Shown piece after piece: positions 1-7,675 of a stretch of DNA of 64,000 bases (the stretch's first letter is position 1; the number at the start of each line of letters is the position of its first letter). The notes under the pieces were generated by a model that was given only the letters and a program-made list of their open reading frames with translations, had not been told where the DNA came from and made no database searches. Source of the DNA: Bacteroidales bacterium (lineage in GTDB: Bacteria; Bacteroidota; Bacteroidia; Bacteroidales; UBA932). Made by a program: the position numbers and the translations under genes. Where the stretch lies: the NCBI GenBank assembly GCA_009777095.1, contig WRMN01000003.1:62001-126000 (forward strand). Reading direction: 5' to 3'.

Positions 1-1
1 T

Positions 2-553
2 GCAGGACAGCGCTTATTTGGAGAGAATCGGCCGCAGGAATTAGCGCAAAAAGTCGGCCAACTTCCGAACGATATTGAATGGCATTTTATAGGCCACCTG
101 CAAACCAATAAGGTGAATATGGTCGCAGGAAAGGCTCAACTTATCCATGCGGTGGATAGTGAACGCTTATTGAGAGCCATTGAGAAAGAAGCTGCGAAGC
201 AGCATATCGCCGTCCGTTGCCTGCTGCAAGTCCACATTGCACAGGAAGAGGCCAAATTCGGTTTTTCACCTGATGAACTGGCGGACTTTCTACATTCGGG
301 CGTTCTTTCCGCCATTTCTCATGTCAGGGTTGTCGGTCTAATGGGCATGGCTACTTTTACGGAAGACCTTGAGCAGGTGCGCAGGGAGTTTCGTTTTCTC
401 AAACAACTATTCGACCAAGTAAAAAGCGACTATTTCCCTTTCGACAATAATTTTCGGGAATTGTCGATGGGCATGTCGGGCGATTACCCTATAGCCATTG
501 AAGAAGGCGCAACCTTAGTGCGCCTCGGAACTACCATTTTCGGCTTCCGATAA
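2..553 (+). CDS. YggS/PLPBP family pyridoxal-phosphate homeostasis protein (3' part)
   Basis: The reading frame is open from the first bases of the window and ends at 553, so only the C-terminal 183 residues are present and the PLP-binding lysine lies outside. Family marks are clear: FGENRPQEL near the start, then DIEWHFIGHLQTNK, and SMGMSGDYPIAIEEGATLVRLGTTIFG at the C-terminus in two blocks, the usual phosphate-binding end of the alanine-racemase-like barrel. YggS proteins bind PLP and buffer its cellular pool; they have no firmly known enzymatic reaction. An internal GTG at 113 is not the start, because conserved sequence continues upstream of it. The gene is followed by 285 bases without a gene, containing the promoter region of rpsU. 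Confidence 0.93.
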   Translation, partial: AGQRLFGENRPQELAQKVGQLPNDIEWHFIGHLQTNKVNMVAGKAQLIHAVDSERLLRAIEKEAAKQHIAVRCLLQVHIAQEEAKFGFSPDELADFLHSGVLSAISHVRVVGLMGMATFTEDLEQVRREFRFLKQLFDQVKSDYFPFDNNFRELSMGMSGDYPIAIEEGATLVRLGTTIFGFR

Positions 554-676
554 TTTCAATGGATTTGGTAAATTCCGATAGATCTCGTATGTGTGCAGAA
601 AAAAAATATGAAATGTTCCCAAAGGTCAATCAACTGTTCGAGTAATTCGAGCTTTTTAGGGTTGGGGTATTTTTAT

Positions 677-809
677 TATATTTGTACTCATATATCAGTG
701 TATCTGTGAATTAGAAAATTCTCAATTGCGGGTAATCATTTTGAAAATCATAAAAAACTTAAAAATTATTTATTATTCATTGTTCATTATTCATTTTTTT
801 GTACCTTTG
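677..809 (+). promoter_or_regulatory. Two Bacteroidota-type promoters ahead of rpsU
   Basis: TATATTTG at 677-684 and TACCTTTG at 802-809 both match the Bacteroidota -7 consensus TAnnTTTG. The downstream one has TTG at 780-782, 19 bases upstream, as expected for the -33 element, and would start transcription close to 815, just before the ribosome-binding site. Between them lies a simple repeat of ATTCATT/GTTCATT units. Confidence 0.6.
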
Positions 810-820
810 CCGCCCAAATA

Positions 821-830
821 AAAGGAGGTG
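821..830 (+). promoter_or_regulatory. Consensus Shine-Dalgarno sequence of rpsU
   Basis: AAAGGAGGTG ends eight bases before the ATG of rpsU. It is the only full-length Shine-Dalgarno sequence I found ahead of a gene in this window; the other starts have A/T-rich leaders. In Bacteroidota the anti-Shine-Dalgarno tail of 16S rRNA is held on the ribosome by bS21, bS18 and bS6, and rpsU mRNA is known to keep a strong site linked to bS21 autoregulation. Assignment of that regulation here is by analogy. Confidence 0.85.
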
Positions 831-838
831 GTTGCATT

Positions 839-1036
839 ATGATTATAGTACCTATCAAAGAAGGCGAAAACATCGAACGGGCTTTAAAGAAATTTAAACG
901 TAAATTCGAGAAAACCGGCGCTGTACGCGAAATGCGTGCACGTAAGACATTTGTCAAAAAATCGGTAAAACGCCGCGACGAACGTAAAAGGGCTATTTAC
1001 CGCCAAGAAATGCAACGAATGGAAGAATCTTTATAA
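839..1036 (+). CDS. rpsU: 30S ribosomal protein bS21
   Basis: A 65-residue, strongly basic protein beginning MIIVPIKEGENIERALKKFK, with the run RKTFVKKSVKRRDERKRAIY, typical of bS21 in Bacteroidota. It binds the small subunit near the 3' end of 16S rRNA. In this phylum it takes part in sequestering the anti-Shine-Dalgarno tail, which explains why most genes here lack a ribosome-binding site while this one has a perfect one at 821-830. It leads a three-gene cluster with a tyrosine recombinase (21 bases downstream) and hpf, an order widely conserved in Bacteroidota. The start is fixed by the ribosome-binding site spacing. Confidence 0.97.
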   Translation: MIIVPIKEGENIERALKKFKRKFEKTGAVREMRARKTFVKKSVKRRDERKRAIYRQEMQRMEESL

Positions 1037-1057
1037 CTCTAAAGATAAGTCGCCTTT

Positions 1058-1933
1058 TTGTTAACAGCATACACTAATTACCTACAGTTCGAAAAACATT
1101 ATTCGGCCCGCACAGTGGAGTCGTATCTTGCTTGCATACAGCAGTTTTTCGACCATGTCGGGTTCAAAGAGCCCGACACTGACAGTGCATCGGTGCGGTC
1201 GGCCGATATTCGCAGTTGGATTGCCGATATGCTGAAAGACGGCCAGTCTGCCCGCACGGCTAACCTGAAACTCAGTGCACTCAACAGCTATTTTAAGTTT
1301 TTGCTGCGCGAAAAGCACATCAGTGCCAATCCCGCCCAAAATGTTGCTCGGCCCAAGACGAGCAAACGATTGCCTGAATTTTTCGAATCCACAGCCCTTA
1401 ACCGCGCTTTAGACCACACTATTGATAGCGATGAATTTGGAATTTTGCGCAATCGACTCATTACAGAAGTATTATACACTACAGGTATTCGCCGCGCCGA
1501 ATTAATTTCCCTGAAAATAGCGAATGTGTTTTTAGATGAAAAGGTTCTACGAGTTACCGGCAAGGGCGATAAGGAGCGGGAAATTCCTATTCCTATAGAA
1601 CTGATACAAAAGCTACAAGCCTACACTGTTCTCTTGAAAGAGCAATTTCCTGCCGCAAAATTTTTGTTTTTATCAAAAAAAGGCGTACCTTTATACCCTG
1701 CAGCGGTGAATAGGATTGTAACGAGCGTGTTGACGGAAGAAGGCATCAGCGGAAAAAGGAGTCCGCACACCCTACGTCATTCATTGGCTACACACCTGCT
1801 CAACAACGGCGCAGATTTGAACAGTATAAAAGAAGTATTAGGACATGCAAACTTAGCCGCAACACAAATATATACCCACAACTCATTCGAGCAATTGAAA
1901 AAAGTGTATAAAAAAGCTCATCCGAGAAAGTAA
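1058..1933 (+). CDS. xerC: Tyrosine recombinase, XerC/XerD type
   Basis: A 291-residue site-specific recombinase with a SAM-like core-binding domain (about 1-90) and a catalytic domain (about 105-285). The active-site residues can be read: R145 in TGIRRAEL, K169 in TGKGDKER, H237 and R240 in HTLRH, H263 in LGHANL and the nucleophile Y272 in IYTH. The start is a TTG, since no ATG is available before the conserved YLQFEKHYSARTV segment. It lies between rpsU and hpf, the usual place of one chromosomal Xer recombinase in Bacteroidota, so a role in chromosome dimer resolution is more likely than mobile-element excision. Whether it is the XerC or XerD partner cannot be settled from sequence alone. 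Confidence 0.88.
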   Translation: MLTAYTNYLQFEKHYSARTVESYLACIQQFFDHVGFKEPDTDSASVRSADIRSWIADMLKDGQSARTANLKLSALNSYFKFLLREKHISANPAQNVARPKTSKRLPEFFESTALNRALDHTIDSDEFGILRNRLITEVLYTTGIRRAELISLKIANVFLDEKVLRVTGKGDKEREIPIPIELIQKLQAYTVLLKEQFPAAKFLFLSKKGVPLYPAAVNRIVTSVLTEEGISGKRSPHTLRHSLATHLLNNGADLNSIKEVLGHANLAATQIYTHNSFEQLKKVYKKAHPRK

Positions 1934-1965
1934 ATATAATTCAGTAACCTTTAAATGAATTTATC

Positions 1966-2262
1966 ATGGAAATCAGGATTCAATCGGTGAAATTCGATGC
2001 CGATGTAAAACTAACTAACTACATTAACAGAAAAGTAGAAAAACTGAGCCGCTATTTGGAAGGCAGGATTATTGCCGCTAATGTAACCTTAAGTCTTACT
2101 CCCGACCATGCCAATAAACAGGTAAGCATACAATTGGATACGCCGGGGCACGATTTGCGGGCCGAACGCCACGCCAAGACTTTCGAGTCGGCAGTGGTAC
2201 AATGCGTCGAGGTGTTAAAAATTCAAATCAAAAAATTAAAAGGAAAGTGGGCAGAGCAATAG
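1966..2262 (+). CDS. hpf: Ribosome hibernation-promoting factor (HPF/YfiA, short form)
   Basis: A 98-residue protein of the HPF/YfiA family, starting MEIRIQSVKFDADVKLTNYI and containing the beta-alpha-beta-beta-beta-alpha pattern with the basic helix surface expected to sit in the decoding channel of the 30S subunit. It lacks the C-terminal dimerisation domain of long HPF, so it belongs to the short type. It follows xerC by 32 bases and probably shares the rpsU transcript. Its stop is only three bases from the converging dnaJ stop. Confidence 0.92.
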   Translation: MEIRIQSVKFDADVKLTNYINRKVEKLSRYLEGRIIAANVTLSLTPDHANKQVSIQLDTPGHDLRAERHAKTFESAVVQCVEVLKIQIKKLKGKWAEQ

Positions 2263-2265
2263 AAA

Positions 2266-3423
2266 CTATTGTCCGAACATTTTACGCATACGTTCAAAGA
2301 AGTTCTTATCCTCTTTAGAAGGCTTCGGTTTGAAGTTTTCGCCGCCGCCTAATTTTTCTAATGTTTTTTGTTCTTCTTTGTCCAACTTTGTAGGTATCCA
2401 AACGTTGATGTGAACGAGCAAGTCGCCGGAATGACGGCTGTTCGGTTCAGGTATTCCTTTGCCGCGCAAGCGCAGCACACGCCCCGGCTGGGTGCCTGCT
2501 TCGATTTTAATTTTCACCTTGCCGTCAACAGTAGGTATTTCGGCCATCGTGCCGAGAGCGGCTTGACTGATACTGATAAACAGCGTGTAGATAAGGTCGG
2601 TACCGTCGCGTTGCAGTTCTTCATGCGGTTCCTCTTCTATCAAGACCAGCAAATCGCCGTTAATGCCGCCTTGCTTGGGCGCATTGCCCTTGCCCGATAT
2701 GGAAAGTTGCATGCCGTGCACCATTCCGGGAGGAATCCTGAAAGACACTTCTTCCTGTTTGCTCACTGCACCATCGCCATGACAAGCAGGACAAGGCGTC
2801 GTAATGGTTTTACCGGTTCCTCGACAAGCATTGCAGGGACTTGTGCTTTGCATGCGGCCCAACATAGTATTGATGACCTGCGTAACCATACCCGAACCCT
2901 TACAAGTGTTGCAAGCCTGTATAGCAGTGCCGTCCTTAGCGCCTGTTCCCTTACAGGCCGTACAGCCTACCTGTTTACTTATTTTGAATTTCTTATCTGC
3001 GCCTGAGGCTATTTCTTTCAGGTTTAATTTCACCCTGATGCGGATATCGGAGCCGCGCGCTACATGACGAGAGCGGCCGCTGCGGCTGCCAAAACTTGAG
3101 AATCCGCTGAAGCCCATGCCTTCGAAGATATCGCCGAAATTGCTGAAGATGTCGTCCATGCTCCATTCTCCAGCGTGTCCGCCAAAGCCACCTGCGTGCA
3201 TACCCGCATGGCCAAATTGGTCGTAGCGGGTCTTTTTTTCGGAATTGCTCAGCACGTCATAGGCTTCGGCTGCTTCCTTAAAGTGTTCTTCCGCCTGCTT
3301 ATCGCCGGGGTTTTTATCGGGGTGGTATTCAATGGCTTTCTTACGGTAAGCCTTTTTGATTTCCTCTGCCGTAGCGTTTTTGCTTACACCCAGAATATCA
3401 TAATAATCGCGTTTGCTGCTCAT
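2266..3423 (-). CDS. dnaJ: Chaperone DnaJ
   Basis: A 385-residue class I Hsp40. The J domain occupies residues 5-70 with the HPD motif at 34-36. A Gly/Phe-rich linker follows (about 73-120, with GGFGGHAGE and [10 protein letters not shown]). The zinc domain has four CxxCxGxG repeats starting at C154, C171, C197 and C211. The C-terminal substrate-binding domains complete the protein. It stimulates the DnaK ATPase. It lies 18 bases downstream of grpE on the same strand; dnaK is not in this window, so the chaperone operon is split from it. Confidence 0.97.
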   Translation of the reverse strand: MSSKRDYYDILGVSKNATAEEIKKAYRKKAIEYHPDKNPGDKQAEEHFKEAAEAYDVLSNSEKKTRYDQFGHAGMHAGGFGGHAGEWSMDDIFSNFGDIFEGMGFSGFSSFGSRSGRSRHVARGSDIRIRVKLNLKEIASGADKKFKISKQVGCTACKGTGAKDGTAIQACNTCKGSGMVTQVINTMLGRMQSTSPCNACRGTGKTITTPCPACHGDGAVSKQEEVSFRIPPGMVHGMQLSISGKGNAPKQGGINGDLLVLIEEEPHEELQRDGTDLIYTLFISISQAALGTMAEIPTVDGKVKIKIEAGTQPGRVLRLRGKGIPEPNSRHSGDLLVHINVWIPTKLDKEEQKTLEKLGGGENFKPKPSKEDKNFFERMRKMFGQ

Positions 3424-3441
3424 TGTAGTCTTTTCATTAAA

Positions 3442-4008
3442 TTATTCACCCACTACTACTTTGGCATAGCGAATGACCTTGCCGTTAAGGGTATAACCAT
3501 GCTGAATCACGTCCACGACCTTACCCTTTTGCTCGTCCGAGGGCGCCGGAATTTTGGTAACTGCTTCATGCTCATCGGTATTCAGTTCCTTCCCGGTGGC
3601 GTCAAACATCTTTAGACCTCTGTTTTCAAGATATTTAATTAATTTATCCTGAATAAGGAGTACTCCTTCCCGCATGGCAGCAATATCGTCGGTACGCTGC
3701 ATGGCCTGCGCTGCGCGCTCCATATCGTCGAGCACAGGCAGAATGCCTGCCAACAGCTCCTCGTTAGCCAAGGCCAGAAATTCAATGCGTTCACGTACAG
3801 TGCGTTTGCGATAATTATCAAATTCGGCCACCAAGCGCAGATATTTATCTTCAAGCGCTGTCATTTTTTCCTCCATACTCGGCTCCGATGTCACAGTTTC
3901 ATTGTCCGAAACAGTTGCAGCAGTATCAAGGCTTTCGTCAACGCTTTGATTTTCATCGTTAATACGCTGATTATCTTTCTTTTTCTCTTCTTTATGTTTT
4001 TCCTTCAT
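3442..4008 (-). CDS. grpE: Nucleotide exchange factor GrpE
   Basis: A 188-residue protein with a highly charged, low-complexity N-terminus (Lys/Glu/Asp-rich, about residues 1-45) and a long helical segment including YLRLVAEFDNYRKRTVRER, then the beta domain with GTELNTDEHEAV-like sequence and the C-terminal HGYTLNGKVIRYAKVVVG, diagnostic of GrpE. It releases ADP from DnaK. It is followed by dnaJ. An imperfect inverted repeat about 40-70 bases upstream of the start may be regulatory. Confidence 0.96.
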   Translation of the reverse strand: MKEKHKEEKKKDNQRINDENQSVDESLDTAATVSDNETVTSEPSMEEKMTALEDKYLRLVAEFDNYRKRTVRERIEFLALANEELLAGILPVLDDMERAAQAMQRTDDIAAMREGVLLIQDKLIKYLENRGLKMFDATGKELNTDEHEAVTKIPAPSDEQKGKVVDVIQHGYTLNGKVIRYAKVVVGE

Positions 4009-4047
4009 GGCTTAAGAAATTTATCGTCTTGTTAAGCAACAAAAAGC

Positions 4048-4079
4048 CTGCCACTTTTGTTGGAGCGACAAAATGGCAG
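4048..4079 (-). promoter_or_regulatory. Inverted repeat upstream of grpE (possible heat-shock control element)
   Basis: CTGCCAC-TTTTGT and ACAAAA-TGGCAG face each other with a short loop, giving a stem of about 12-13 pairs with one bulged base. On the reverse strand it reads CTGCCATTTTGTC, then the loop, then the matching arm, and lies 40-72 bases before the grpE ATG. No TAnnTTTG box is visible between it and grpE, so the repeat could be part of an alternative promoter, an operator, or a leader hairpin. It is not a CIRCE element (no TTAGCACTC). Confidence 0.45.
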
Positions 4080-4221
4080 TCGCGTTTTGGGTGAAGGGTG
4101 AGGAAACTGTATAGAAGGTTGTTGAAGAAAATAAGTGAAGATGAAAAAAGTTAAAAAAGCGAACCATAAAACATATTCATAATCAATTATTTATAAGATT
4201 TTGCCAAACAATCTTCATTTT

Positions 4222-4255
4222 CATTTTGTAAATGATAAACAAAATGTTATCTTTG
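4222..4255 (+). promoter_or_regulatory. hicAB promoter with overlapping inverted-repeat operator
   Basis: TATCTTTG at 4248-4255 with TTG at 4226-4228 forms a standard Bacteroidota promoter (19-base spacing). An exact inverted repeat, CATTTTGT (4222-4229) and ACAAAATG (4239-4246), sits across the -33 and the spacer. That is the position expected for repression by the DNA-binding antitoxin HicB. The operator role is inferred from position and symmetry. Confidence 0.6.
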
Positions 4256-4280
4256 TATTGTAATTTTAACTGAATATTTA

Positions 4281-4460
4281 ATGAAATATTCTGAATTTCA
4301 CAGGTTTATTCTTCACAATGGGTGGGTATTTTTGTATGCAAAAGGTAGTCATTATCATTACCGAAAGGGCGAAATAACATATCCGGTACCCTTTCACGGT
4401 TCAAAAGAAATTCCGGAAGGATTAAGGCGAAAAATCATTAAGGAAATGGAGCTACGATAA
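4281..4460 (+). CDS. hicA: HicA-type mRNA interferase toxin
   Basis: A 59-residue protein beginning MKYSEFHRFILHNGW and containing KGSHYHYRKG, the double-stranded-RNA-binding-like HicA fold with its conserved catalytic histidine in the G-S-H motif (H24), followed by ITYPVPFHGSKEIPEGLRRKI, which matches the family core. HicA cleaves mRNA independently of the ribosome and is neutralised by HicB. Its length is within the family's usual range, so it appears intact. The start is the first ATG about 20 bases after the promoter. HicB follows after 34 bases. Small size means it would be missed by ordinary length cut-offs. Confidence 0.85.
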   Translation: MKYSEFHRFILHNGWVFLYAKGSHYHYRKGEITYPVPFHGSKEIPEGLRRKIIKEMELR

Positions 4461-4494
4461 TTATTTTCAATTAAGAATATTTAGATATACAAGT

Positions 4495-4896
4495 ATGGAA
4501 AAGATCGTTGTAATAATTGAGAAAAGCAAGAATCATTACGGTGGATATGCTGAAAATGTGGAAGGTTTATATGCTGCAGGAAGTACTCCAGATGAAGTTA
4601 AAAAAGACTTTCTGAGAGCTATTGAGCTTTTTAAAGAGGCTAATGATAAAAAATATTGGCCGGCAATCCTTAAAGGGAAGTATGAGATAGCGTATAAAAT
4701 GGATATCCCGGCTTTTATTGCCAGCTATTCAGGTATATTTACCAAATCGGCCATTGAACGGCTCACAGGTATTAATCGCGTACAATTAGCTCATTATGCT
4801 TCAGGGTTTCGTAATCCACGACCGGATAAACGCAGAAAAATTGAACAGGCTATTTATACTTTAGCTGACGATTTAAAACAAGTACAACTTGTTTAG
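4495..4896 (+). CDS. hicB: HicB-type antitoxin with C-terminal helix-turn-helix
   Basis: A 133-residue protein. The N-terminal half (MEKIVVIIEKSKNHYGGYAE...GLYAAGSTPDEVKKD) is the partially degraded RNase H-like fold of HicB that covers the toxin. The C-terminal half (about 80-130, SAIERLTGINRVQLAHYASGF) is a Cro-like helix-turn-helix that should bind the operator at 4222-4246. The order toxin then antitoxin in one transcript is the usual HicAB arrangement. It lies between grpE and a flavodiiron protein gene with no other mobile features nearby. Confidence 0.87.
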   Translation: MEKIVVIIEKSKNHYGGYAENVEGLYAAGSTPDEVKKDFLRAIELFKEANDKKYWPAILKGKYEIAYKMDIPAFIASYSGIFTKSAIERLTGINRVQLAHYASGFRNPRPDKRRKIEQAIYTLADDLKQVQLV

Positions 4897-4935
4897 ATAA
4901 TTTCGCCCAACAGATTAATTCTTGTCATTTACTAA

Positions 4936-6129
4936 TCAGTGGTTCAGTATTTTATTGGCCATGACTACAGCCAGCGCATCATAAGCGGCGGCTTTTTCGG
5001 CTGTTAATTTTCCCTGTGCTTCGGCCGAAGGCGCTACTAACGGCAATCTTACCGCATCGGCAAAGGCTTGCAGGCCTTTTACGCCGCCGCCATTCCAGCT
5101 AAAGGAACCGAAAATTCCCAGTTCTTTATGCTTTATGCTTACATGCAACAATTCTGAGCATAATTGATCCATCATCGGGTGCATGCCGCCGTTGTAAGCG
5201 CAACTGCCTAAGATAAGTCCCTTGTATTTCCAAATTTCGTTAATCAAAAACGAGACATGGGTCTTCGACACGTCAAATACCCGAATTTCCCGCAGTCCTT
5301 GCTCAGCCAAGCGCCGTGCTATGTAGTCGGCCATTTGCTCGGTGTGTCCGTACATGGAGGCAAAAGCCACAACCACGCCGGGTTCCGCTTCGTAACGGCT
5401 CCATTTGTCGTACAGGCTAATCACCTTAGAAGGCTCGCTGCGCCATACAGGCCCGTGGGTTGCGCAGATAATGCGCACAGGCGTTCCCTTGAGTTTAGCC
5501 AAGGCTTTTTGCACCATGTTGGAATACTTGCCTACAATATTGGAGTAATAGCGCCGCATTTCGCTTTCATAAAAGTCGAAATTAATTTCATCGTCGAAAA
5601 TACCGCCGTCGAGCGTACCGAAAGAGCCGAAAGCGTCGGCTGAGAAGAGGATTTGTTCGGTAAGATCGTAAGTCATCATGGTTTCCGGCCAGTGTACCCA
5701 GGGGGTCAGCACAAATTGCAATTTATGGTATCCGAGGTCTAAGGCGCCGCCGTCGGCTACTTCCACCAAATTATCGGTAATACCGAAAAAACCTTCCAAT
5801 ATTTTGAAAGTTTTACGGTTACCCACAATTTTTAATCCCGGATAATAAGCTGTCAAGGCGCCGAGCATACCTGCGTGGTCGGGCTCCATGTGGTTAACCA
5901 CTAAGTAATCAAGTTTTCGCCCGTTCAGGAGGGCAACTATGCGTTCTCTGTAATCGGCTGCTGCCGTAAATTCCACAGTATCTATCAGCGCTGTTTTTTC
6001 ATCAATAATCAGGTACGAATTGTACGCTACACCCTGCGGCAGCGGCCACATATTTTCAAACAAATGTTTACGGCGGTCGTTAACGCCGAGATAATAGACC
6101 TTATCGGTTACTTTAATCGGAGCAGTCAT
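4936..6129 (-). CDS. Flavodiiron protein (A-type flavoprotein, FprA family)
   Basis: A 397-residue soluble enzyme with an N-terminal metallo-beta-lactamase-like diiron domain and a C-terminal flavodoxin domain. The diiron ligands are visible as H80-x-E82-x-D84-H85 (NHMEPDHAG), H147 in WVHWPETM, D165 in SADAFGSFG and a late histidine in CATHGPVW. The FMN domain begins about residue 252 (VVVAFASMYGHTEQMA). Such proteins reduce O2 to water or NO to N2O in anaerobes, taking electrons from rubredoxin or a similar donor. The length suits the simple class A type with no extra rubredoxin domain. A box CGAAGATA (reverse complement TATCTTCG, one base from TAnnTTTG) lies at 6154-6161. Substrate preference between O2 and NO is not decidable here. 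Confidence 0.95.
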   Translation of the reverse strand: MTAPIKVTDKVYYLGVNDRRKHLFENMWPLPQGVAYNSYLIIDEKTALIDTVEFTAAADYRERIVALLNGRKLDYLVVNHMEPDHAGMLGALTAYYPGLKIVGNRKTFKILEGFFGITDNLVEVADGGALDLGYHKLQFVLTPWVHWPETMMTYDLTEQILFSADAFGSFGTLDGGIFDDEINFDFYESEMRRYYSNIVGKYSNMVQKALAKLKGTPVRIICATHGPVWRSEPSKVISLYDKWSRYEAEPGVVVAFASMYGHTEQMADYIARRLAEQGLREIRVFDVSKTHVSFLINEIWKYKGLILGSCAYNGGMHPMMDQLCSELLHVSIKHKELGIFGSFSWNGGGVKGLQAFADAVRLPLVAPSAEAQGKLTAEKAAAYDALAVVMANKILNH

Positions 6130-6204
6130 AATTTATTTTTTAATTCTAAACTACGAAGATACGAATTTTTCGAGAAATTTGTGCGAAAGAGTTGAAAATA
6201 TTGT

Positions 6205-6212
6205 TAACTTTG
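6205..6212 (+). promoter_or_regulatory. Promoter -7 element, TAACTTTG
   Basis: Matches TAnnTTTG and lies 63 bases before the zinc-ribbon protein gene at 6276, oriented towards it. Confidence 0.5.
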
Positions 6213-6275
6213 TCGTAGCATTTAAGCTATTCCTAACAATTTTAATAGAGTACAAATCAATAAAATAACTGATAT

Positions 6276-6833
6276 ATGAAGAAAACTTGTAACAAATGTG
6301 GAGAAGATAACACTATTAACTCCAAATATTGTAGAAATTGTGGTTACGAATTACCTTACAACGCAATTGAAGAAACGTCTGAGAATATCCCTGCTAAGCC
6401 TAAACGGAAGATAACAAGGGCTAATTTGATAGGTATAATTGTAGGAGCAGTTGTGATGATTAGCATTTCAACGATTTTTCAAAAATGGATTTTTTCGGCA
6501 CCTACTATTGACAAAGTATTAATAAAAGCAGCCGACGAACTCAATAAAATGTGCCCCATAATGGCGGATTCGGAAACTCGTTGCGATAACGCAATCGCGC
6601 TCCCAAATAAAAGATTTTTATATAATTATACCTTAATTAATTTTGAAAAAGGTATGATTGACACCCTTGAAGCTAAAAAACTTCTTGCACCTAATATGAT
6701 CAATTCTATTAGAACCCTTCCCGATATGAAACTTTTTAGGGATAAGAAAATAACGATAACATATTCCTACAAAGATAAAAACGGCAATTATATGTTTTCC
6801 ATTGTAGTAACGCCGGAGCAATACACTCAGTAA
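6276..6833 (+). CDS. Zinc-ribbon membrane protein of unknown function
   Basis: A 185-residue protein. Residues 5-24 hold two CxxC-type knuckles (CNKCG and CRNCGYEL), a zinc ribbon of the short N-terminal kind common in bacterial membrane proteins. One transmembrane helix follows a basic segment at about 50-66 (IGIIVGAVVMISIS). The remaining domain of about 115 residues has two further cysteines (CPIM and TRCDN) and no motif I recognise. The likely topology is zinc ribbon in the cytoplasm and the C-terminal domain outside. It has its own promoter and a strong terminator, so it is a single-gene unit. No function can be given. Confidence 0.75.
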   Translation: MKKTCNKCGEDNTINSKYCRNCGYELPYNAIEETSENIPAKPKRKITRANLIGIIVGAVVMISISTIFQKWIFSAPTIDKVLIKAADELNKMCPIMADSETRCDNAIALPNKRFLYNYTLINFEKGMIDTLEAKKLLAPNMINSIRTLPDMKLFRDKKITITYSYKDKNGNYMFSIVVTPEQYTQ

Positions 6834-6883
6834 AACCTGCTTGTCCCTTGCGTACAAGCGAAGTGATAATATTTCTTTTGGAA

Positions 6884-6917
6884 CAATAGCTACGATTGTA
6901 GCTATTGCTTCTTTTTA
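6884..6917 (+). terminator. Rho-independent terminator
   Basis: A perfect 10-base stem, CAATAGCTAC (6884-6893) and GTAGCTATTG (6898-6907), with a four-base loop, followed by CTTCTTTTT. It ends the transcript of the zinc-ribbon protein gene. Confidence 0.85.
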
Positions 6918-6955
6918 GCCATCTATATCACACCCCCGGAACATTAATCATTGAA

Positions 6956-7675
6956 TTACTGTGCCATCAACAAAAAAACACAGGGCTTCTTGCGTAAATC
7001 AACAGGAGTGGTTTTCCATTCGGCTATGGTTTGGGTTTTGATGAAGGCGTCGGGCTCGGTGAGGTTGGCAGCTACGCACAGCAAGGTGTTGGGGCGGCAG
7101 ACTTTGAGTATGTCGGCTAATAAAGCCTCGTTGCGGTAAGGCGTTTCAATGAATAGCTGGGTCTGCTGCTCAGCTGCCGAGCGCTTTTCCAAGAGCCGAA
7201 GGCGCTGTTGCCGCTCATGCGGTTTTACAGGCAGGTAGCCGACAAAGGCAAAGCTTTGTCCGTTCAGCCCTGAGGCCATAAGCGCCAATAGGAGAGAGGA
7301 GGGGCCGGTGAGGGGAACTACCTCAATGTTTTTTTGATGCGCTAAACGTACCAAGCGTGCGCCCGGATCGGCTACGGCGGGCGCTCCTGCCTCGCTTAGC
7401 AAGGCTATGTTGTGCCCTTCGAAGGCTGCCTGCAGGTAGTCCGAAATATCCTGCTCAGGCGACGTGTGCTCGTTTAATTCAAAAAAATGCAGACTGTCAA
7501 TGGGTACGCCAATGCCGACCTTGCTCAAATAACGGCGGGCGGTGCGCAATTCTTCCACCACAAAATAACGGATACTGCGTAATATTTCCAGCGTCCCTGT
7601 CGGAATTACCGCCTCAACAGGAGCGCTCTCGCCCAGGGGGGCGGGTATCAGGTATAATTTACCCGCCGAAGTCAT
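6956..7675 (-). CDS. RsmI-like SAM-dependent methyltransferase (tetrapyrrole-methylase fold)
   Basis: A 239-residue methyltransferase related to RsmI, the enzyme that 2'-O-methylates C1402 of 16S rRNA. The family marks are LYLIPAPLGE at the N-terminus, SEAGAPAVADPGA (about 95-107) and PLTGPSSLLLALMASGL (about 120-136). The N-terminal motif differs from canonical RsmI (EELRTARRYLSK in place of the usual EDTR segment), as in a second RsmI-like paralogue found in many Bacteroidota, so I do not give the rsmI name. It overlaps the 3' end of nqrF by 17 bases and is probably read from the nqr transcript. Its real target is uncertain. Confidence 0.82.
   Translation of the reverse strand: MTSAGKLYLIPAPLGESAPVEAVIPTGTLEILRSIRYFVVEELRTARRYLSKVGIGVPIDSLHFFELNEHTSPEQDISDYLQAAFEGHNIALLSEAGAPAVADPGARLVRLAHQKNIEVVPLTGPSSLLLALMASGLNGQSFAFVGYLPVKPHERQQRLRLLEKRSAAEQQTQLFIETPYRNEALLADILKVCRPNTLLCVAANLTEPDAFIKTQTIAEWKTTPVDLRKKPCVFLLMAQ

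Noticed and set aside
1058-1933. Phage or transposon integrase
   Set aside because: The tyrosine recombinase is set between rpsU and hpf, its normal chromosomal place, with no att sites or cargo around it.
2368-3615. Several long forward frames opposite dnaJ and grpE
   Set aside because: They are antisense shadows of well-conserved genes.
4048-4079. CIRCE element before grpE
   Set aside because: The inverted repeat present has a different sequence from TTAGCACTC-N9-GAGTGCTAA.
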